A stretch of 64,000 nucleotides of DNA, from assembly GCA_019752295.1 (NCBI GenBank), contig JAIEMK010000036.1:157123-221122 (forward strand). Direction: 5' to 3'. This DNA comes from Chitinophagaceae bacterium (lineage in GTDB: Bacteria; Bacteroidota; Bacteroidia; Chitinophagales; Chitinophagaceae). Both the position numbers and the translations under genes were made by a program. The stretch's first letter is position 1, and the number at the start of each line of letters is the position of its first letter. The notes under the pieces are model-generated. The model searched no databases, was not told the origin of the DNA, and saw only the letters and a list, made by a program, of their open reading frames with translations. This document shows positions 60,836-64,000 of the stretch, piece after piece.

Positions 60836-62386
60836 TTATTCGGAAGCCGTTGCATCCTCTTCACCTTCCATTTTTTCGGGACGCATCTGTGGAAACAATA
60901 ACACATCCTGAATAGAAGCCTGATTGGTCATCATCATACACAAACGATCGATACCGATACCGATGCCCGATGTTGGTGGCATGCCGTATTCCAGAGCGCG
61001 TAAGAAGTCGTAATCAATGAACATTGCTTCGTCGTCTCCGCGTTCCATTAGCTTTATCTGCTCTTCAAAACGTTCGCGTTGATCGATTGGATCGTTCAAT
61101 TCGGAATAAGCATTTGCAATCTCTTTTCCGTTTACCATCAGCTCAAATCTTTCTACCAGACCTTCTTTGCTGCGATGTTTTTTGGTAAGCGGACTCATCT
61201 CAACAGGATAGTCGATAATGAATGTGGGCTGAATATAAGTATGCTCGCTGGTGTTTCCGAATAGTTCATCAATCAGCTTGCCCTTACCAATATTGTTTGG
61301 AACAGAGATATTGAGTTGTTGACAAACGGCTCTTAAACCGGCTTCATCCATTCCGCTAACATCGATACCTGTATTTTCTTTAATAGCATCGAGGATGCTG
61401 ATACGTTTATAAGGGGCTTTAAAGTTGATGGTATTTTCTCCAAGGGTTACATCGGTTGTTCCGTGTAAACTGATTGCAATTTTTTCGATTAACTGTTCGG
61501 TGGTTTCCATCATCCAGTAATAATCTTTATATGCAGTGTACCATTCCAAAACAGTGAACTCGGGATTATGAGTGCGGTCCATTCCTTCGTTACGGAAATT
61601 TCTACTAAACTCATACACCCAGTCAAAGCCGCCTACAATCAGGCGTTTTAGGTACAATTCGTTTGCAATACGCAGGTATAAAGGAATGTCGAGTGCATTA
61701 TGATGCGAAATAAACGGACGGGCAGCAGCACCCCCCGGAATGCTTTGCAGTACGGGCGTGTCTACCTCCAAAGCGCCATGGGCATTCAGAAATTCGCGGA
61801 TGGTATTTACCAGCTTGGTGCGTTTTACAAAAGTATTTTTTACATCTGGATTGATGATGAGATCGGCATAACGTTGACGGTAGCGGAACTCGGGATCGGT
61901 TACAGCGTCGTACACATTTCCTTCTTCATCGCGCTTTACCACGGGAAGCGGTTTCAGCGACTTGGTTAATAGAGTAAGTGTTTGGGTGTGAATTGAAGTC
62001 TCGCCGGTTTTGGTAATAAAACCATATCCGGTAACACCAATAATGTCGCCCAGATCCAATCCGTGTTTTACAACGATATCCCAGAAAGAAGTATCTTCTC
62101 CGGGGCAGATATCATCTCTTTTAACGTATAACTGAATAATGCCTTTGCTATCCTGAATCTTTATAAAGAATACTTTTCCCTTGTCGTTGATGCTCATGAT
62201 GCGTCCGGCCACACAAACTTTGGCAAATTGCTCTTTGTTTTCTTCTGAATAATTTTCTTTGATATCGGTTGAAAAGTGCGAAACCGGATACAATGCTGCA
62301 GGAAACGGATCGATACCGGCTGCCTGTATTTTGGCCAGCTTTTCGCGACGGATCAATTCTTGTTCTGACAAGTGATTTAAACTCAT
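60836..62386 (-). CDS. lysS: Lysyl-tRNA synthetase, class II
   Basis: A 516-residue LysRS. N-terminal OB-fold anticodon-binding domain (about 55-160), then the class II core: motif 1 around residue 190-215, motif 2 R-N-E-G-M-D-R-T-H-N-P-E-F-T near 266, motif 3 G-I-G-I-G-I-D-R-L at about 480. It attaches lysine to tRNA-Lys in the cytoplasm. The C-terminus has an acidic tail (E-G-E-E-D-A-T-A-S-E). It is preceded by the pseudouridine synthase gene (70 nt) and followed by a terminator. Confidence 0.98.
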   Translation of the reverse strand: MSLNHLSEQELIRREKLAKIQAAGIDPFPAALYPVSHFSTDIKENYSEENKEQFAKVCVAGRIMSINDKGKVFFIKIQDSKGIIQLYVKRDDICPGEDTSFWDIVVKHGLDLGDIIGVTGYGFITKTGETSIHTQTLTLLTKSLKPLPVVKRDEEGNVYDAVTDPEFRYRQRYADLIINPDVKNTFVKRTKLVNTIREFLNAHGALEVDTPVLQSIPGGAAARPFISHHNALDIPLYLRIANELYLKRLIVGGFDWVYEFSRNFRNEGMDRTHNPEFTVLEWYTAYKDYYWMMETTEQLIEKIAISLHGTTDVTLGENTINFKAPYKRISILDAIKENTGIDVSGMDEAGLRAVCQQLNISVPNNIGKGKLIDELFGNTSEHTYIQPTFIIDYPVEMSPLTKKHRSKEGLVERFELMVNGKEIANAYSELNDPIDQRERFEEQIKLMERGDDEAMFIDYDFLRALEYGMPPTSGIGIGIDRLCMMMTNQASIQDVLLFPQMRPEKMEGEEDATASE

Positions 62387-62456
62387 AATGTAATTGCTTA
62401 GAGCCCGCGAAATTAAAGTAAGTTGAGCAGGTTGACAAGGTTTTGATGATTATCGC

Positions 62457-63053
62457 TTAAATATGCTTTTCGTGAAAGAGTTTTTGATAGATCTCTTTTT
62501 CAGAAATCGAAACAATATCTCCCGGCTGCAAATCATTAACAATTATATCTTCAATACTATTTCTAATCAAACGCAAAGTGGGGAATCCAACTTTTGCAGT
62601 CATCTTTCTAACCTGTCTGTTTTTTCCTTCTGTTAAAATCAACTCAATCCATGGTGCAGGAATTTCTTTTCGAATCCGAATTGGTGGATTGCGATCGGGA
62701 ACAAGCGGATCGGTTTCAAAAATTTTTGCAATTGCTTTTTTAGTGCGATAGATTTTTCCATCAAGATTAATATCAACACCATTTGCTAATTGATGAATTG
62801 CATGATCAGTGATTGCTCCATCAACTTGTACCCAATAACTGCGTTGGTGAAAAAATTTAGGATGCAATAAGCGATGGTTTAATTGCTTGTCGTTCGTGAG
62901 TAAAAGCAATCCTTCGCTATCGTAATCCAATCTTCCAATTGGATAAACATCTTTGGGTAGATCAAAAAAATCTGCTAAAGTTTGTTTACCACCTTCAGCA
63001 GAAAACTGAGAAAGTACCTGATATGGTTTGTATAATTTGAAGTAATAATTCAT
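62457..63053 (-). CDS. RsuA/RluE-type pseudouridine synthase
   Basis: A 198-residue enzyme without the S4 domain of RsuA, closest in shape to 23S rRNA pseudouridine synthase RluE. The catalytic Asp43 is in G-R-L-D-Y-D-S-E-G-L-L-L-L-T; other motifs are K-L-Y-K-P, K-K-A-I-A-K-I and the late L-T-E-G-K-N-R-Q-V-R-K-M. It isomerises a uridine in rRNA. I use ATG 63053 (M-N-Y-Y-F-K-L-Y-K-P); the frame extends to 63119 but would put a terminator-like hairpin inside the coding region. Confidence 0.9.
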   Translation of the reverse strand: MNYYFKLYKPYQVLSQFSAEGGKQTLADFFDLPKDVYPIGRLDYDSEGLLLLTNDKQLNHRLLHPKFFHQRSYWVQVDGAITDHAIHQLANGVDINLDGKIYRTKKAIAKIFETDPLVPDRNPPIRIRKEIPAPWIELILTEGKNRQVRKMTAKVGFPTLRLIRNSIEDIIVNDLQPGDIVSISEKEIYQKLFHEKHI

Positions 63054-63086
63054 AAAAACAAAAGTCCCGCAGAAGCGAGACTTTGT
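63054..63086 (-). promoter_or_regulatory. Terminator-shaped hairpin directly before the pseudouridine synthase start
   Basis: AAAGTC-C-CGC (63061-63070) pairs with GCG-A-GACTTT (63075-63084) across a 4-nt loop with one mismatch. On the minus strand it is followed by TTTTGTTTTT and then ATG 63053. It looks like an intrinsic terminator placed in the gene's own leader, so it could be an attenuator or the end of a small upstream RNA. Confidence 0.55.
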
Positions 63087-63130
63087 ATATGGATGGGTTA
63101 GTAAGTACCAGGAAATCAACTTTCCTTACA

Positions 63131-63161
63131 CAATATTAAAAAACCTTTTATCTAATGCAAA
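63131..63161 (-). promoter_or_regulatory. Minus-strand promoter upstream of the leader hairpin
   Basis: On the minus strand TTTG (63161-63158), 19-nt spacer, TAATATTG (63138-63131; one mismatch to TAnnTTTG). The predicted start near 63127 gives a leader of about 73 nt that contains the terminator-shaped hairpin and a small GGAAA-GTTGA-TTTCC stem. Confidence 0.5.
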
Positions 63162-63470
63162 AATTTTTTTAAACAATTTTATTCACATTTTCAAGCAGGT
63201 TGTGAATTCCAGAGGGTGTTAAGTGAATTTATTCGCACATTAATTGAGGTGAAATGAAACAAAAAAAACAGTTTTAAAAAAATGCAATTCGCTGTAACAC
63301 TGATGAATAAAGCATTTCAGAGACAACTCATTTAATTGATCAATTAAAAAATGAGCTATTTGATGAATCAACAAAAGCTTAAATTTCAGAGATCAGGGGT
63401 CTGATTTGCACGAAAAAAAATTTCTGCTTTGCAGGGAACATTACCTTTGATTTTCACAAAAAACACGGTT

Positions 63471-64000
63471 ATGAAGTTTCCCGCTCCTGTTTCAGTACAA
63501 TGGATGGCCGATTTAATTTCGGCAGAAGTGGTTGGTAATCCTGATGCGCAAATTGCCGGCATCAACGAAATACATAAAGTAATGAAGGGTGATCTTGTTT
63601 TTGTAGATCATCCGAAGTACTATGAAACGTGTTTGAACAGCGAGGCAAGTTTTATTATTATCAACACAAGAGAAGTAACTGTTCCGGAAGGAAAAACAAT
63701 TTTGATTGTTGCAGAACCTTTTGAATCGTACTTAAAAATTGTGCATCATTTTAAACCATTTGTTGCGCCAGAAAAATCGATCAATGATGATCTGGTTATT
63801 GGAGAGGGAAGCATTATTATGCCGAATGTATTTATTGGGAAAGATGTTGTGATAGGAAAAAATTCTGTGATTTATCCGAATGTTAGTTTGTTGGATGGAA
63901 CCATTATTGGTAATAATGTTGTGATACAAGCGGGTACCGTAATTGGTAGTGATGCTTTTTATTACAACACTAAAAAAAATAGAGAGAGTTGGTATAAGCG
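63471..64000 (+). CDS. lpxD: UDP-3-O-acylglucosamine N-acyltransferase, N-terminal part (cut by window end)
   Basis: ATG 63471 opens a frame that runs off the right edge, about 176 residues. The first ~100 residues match the LpxD uridine-binding domain (I-N-E-I-H-K-V, G-D-L-V-F-V-D-H-P-K-Y); then left-handed beta-helix hexapeptide repeats begin (I-G-E-G-S-I-I-M-P-N-V-F-I-G, V-V-I-G-K-N-S-V-I). The segment I-G-S-D-A-F-Y-Y is where LpxD normally has I-G-x-D-G-F, so Gly is Ala here. LpxD adds the second 3-hydroxyacyl chain to the lipid A precursor. The catalytic His lies beyond the edge. Confidence 0.9.
   Translation, partial: MKFPAPVSVQWMADLISAEVVGNPDAQIAGINEIHKVMKGDLVFVDHPKYYETCLNSEASFIIINTREVTVPEGKTILIVAEPFESYLKIVHHFKPFVAPEKSINDDLVIGEGSIIMPNVFIGKDVVIGKNSVIYPNVSLLDGTIIGNNVVIQAGTVIGSDAFYYNTKKNRESWYK

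Larger units (their letters stand above)
63054..63470. other. 417-nt intergenic region between divergent genes
   Basis: No gene is visible. It holds the minus-strand promoter and leader hairpin described separately, a 16-bp perfect palindrome (TTAATTGATCAATTAA, 63332-63347) set in a longer imperfect repeat CTCATTT...AAATGAG (63327-63355), and a full -7 consensus TACCTTTG at 63442-63449, 21 nt before the lpxD start. The rest is AT-rich without clear structure. Confidence 0.6.

Noticed and set aside
63120..63470. 6S-like small RNA in the long intergenic region
   Set aside because: A minus-strand promoter and terminator-like hairpin exist, but the product would be only about 70 nt and has no long bulged helix. 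I kept it as a leader/attenuator instead.
1..64000. CRISPR array, insertion sequence, prophage, integron or restriction/toxin system
   Set aside because: No regularly spaced repeats, transposase, integrase, phage structural or toxin-antitoxin genes were seen.
1..64000. tRNA, rRNA, tmRNA or RNase P RNA
   Set aside because: The gaps between genes are short (at most about 420 nt) and none shows a cloverleaf with a T-loop GTTCRA motif or another recognisable RNA core.

Overview
The window is a 64 kb piece of a Bacteroidota chromosome, most likely from the Chitinophagaceae or a close relative. The evidence is: moderate-to-low G+C by eye; weak or absent Shine-Dalgarno sequences; promoters of the Bacteroidota type (TTTG, about 19-20 nt, TAnnTTTG) before several genes; many secreted proteins with short N-terminal signals ending in AQ or a lipobox Cys; and typical families such as DUF4136, 7TMR-DISM hybrid kinases, GH3-like adenylating enzymes, LpxR, Asp-box 'sortilin-like' proteins and an EF-G paralogue. 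It is almost all protein coding: 52 genes, two of them cut by the window ends. I saw no rRNA, tRNA, CRISPR array, insertion sequence or prophage.

Layout. 1-7.7 kb: the end of a GNAT acetyltransferase, then a plus-strand run of an AI-2E-type transporter and exported proteins (amidase, PSMA-like M28 peptidase, phytase-like lipoprotein, cyclophilin lipoprotein, DUF4136). 7.8-12.2 kb: uvrB, a membrane histidine kinase, an OmpA-type protein. 12.3-20 kb, minus strand: a 1027-residue Asp-box protein, an EF-G paralogue, a His-rich unknown protein, a double VOC protein and an L,D-transpeptidase-like protein. 20-28 kb: uvrD/pcrA helicase, a GH5-like enzyme, nfu, a GT39-like membrane protein, pnuC-nadR, mtgA. 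28-32 kb, minus strand: a GT2 - GH3 - LysE - unknown - mtgA run. 32-39 kb: inositol monophosphatase, thiL, S41 protease, then minus-strand nagA, omega-amidase, lpxR and recX. 39-47 kb: lone response regulator, dnaN, sterol desaturase, kdsB, sugar porter plus GH32, a KdnB-like dehydrogenase and a one-domain asparaginase. 47-64 kb: hybrid kinase, OmpA lipoprotein, acyl-CoA ligase plus acyltransferase, LytS-type kinase, gmk, SDR, M20 and M16 peptidases, lysS, a pseudouridine synthase and the start of lpxD.

How it fits together. Most of it is housekeeping (uvrB, uvrD, dnaN, recX, lysS, gmk, thiL, nfu, NAD salvage) mixed with envelope work: lipopolysaccharide (kdsB, kdnB-like, lpxR, lpxD), peptidoglycan (mtgA, L,D-transpeptidase-like, OmpA proteins, nagA), and peptide or glycan breakdown. 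No large defence or mobile system is visible. The points most worth following are: the GH3-LysE pair, which could make and export an acyl-amino-acid product; the EF-G paralogue with altered GTPase motifs beside a His-rich unknown; kdsB and a kdnB-like gene split by a fructan cassette; a one-domain asparaginase that keeps the catalytic residues; possible leaderless transcription of dnaN and the inositol monophosphatase gene; and several small inverted repeats and a terminator-shaped leader hairpin.
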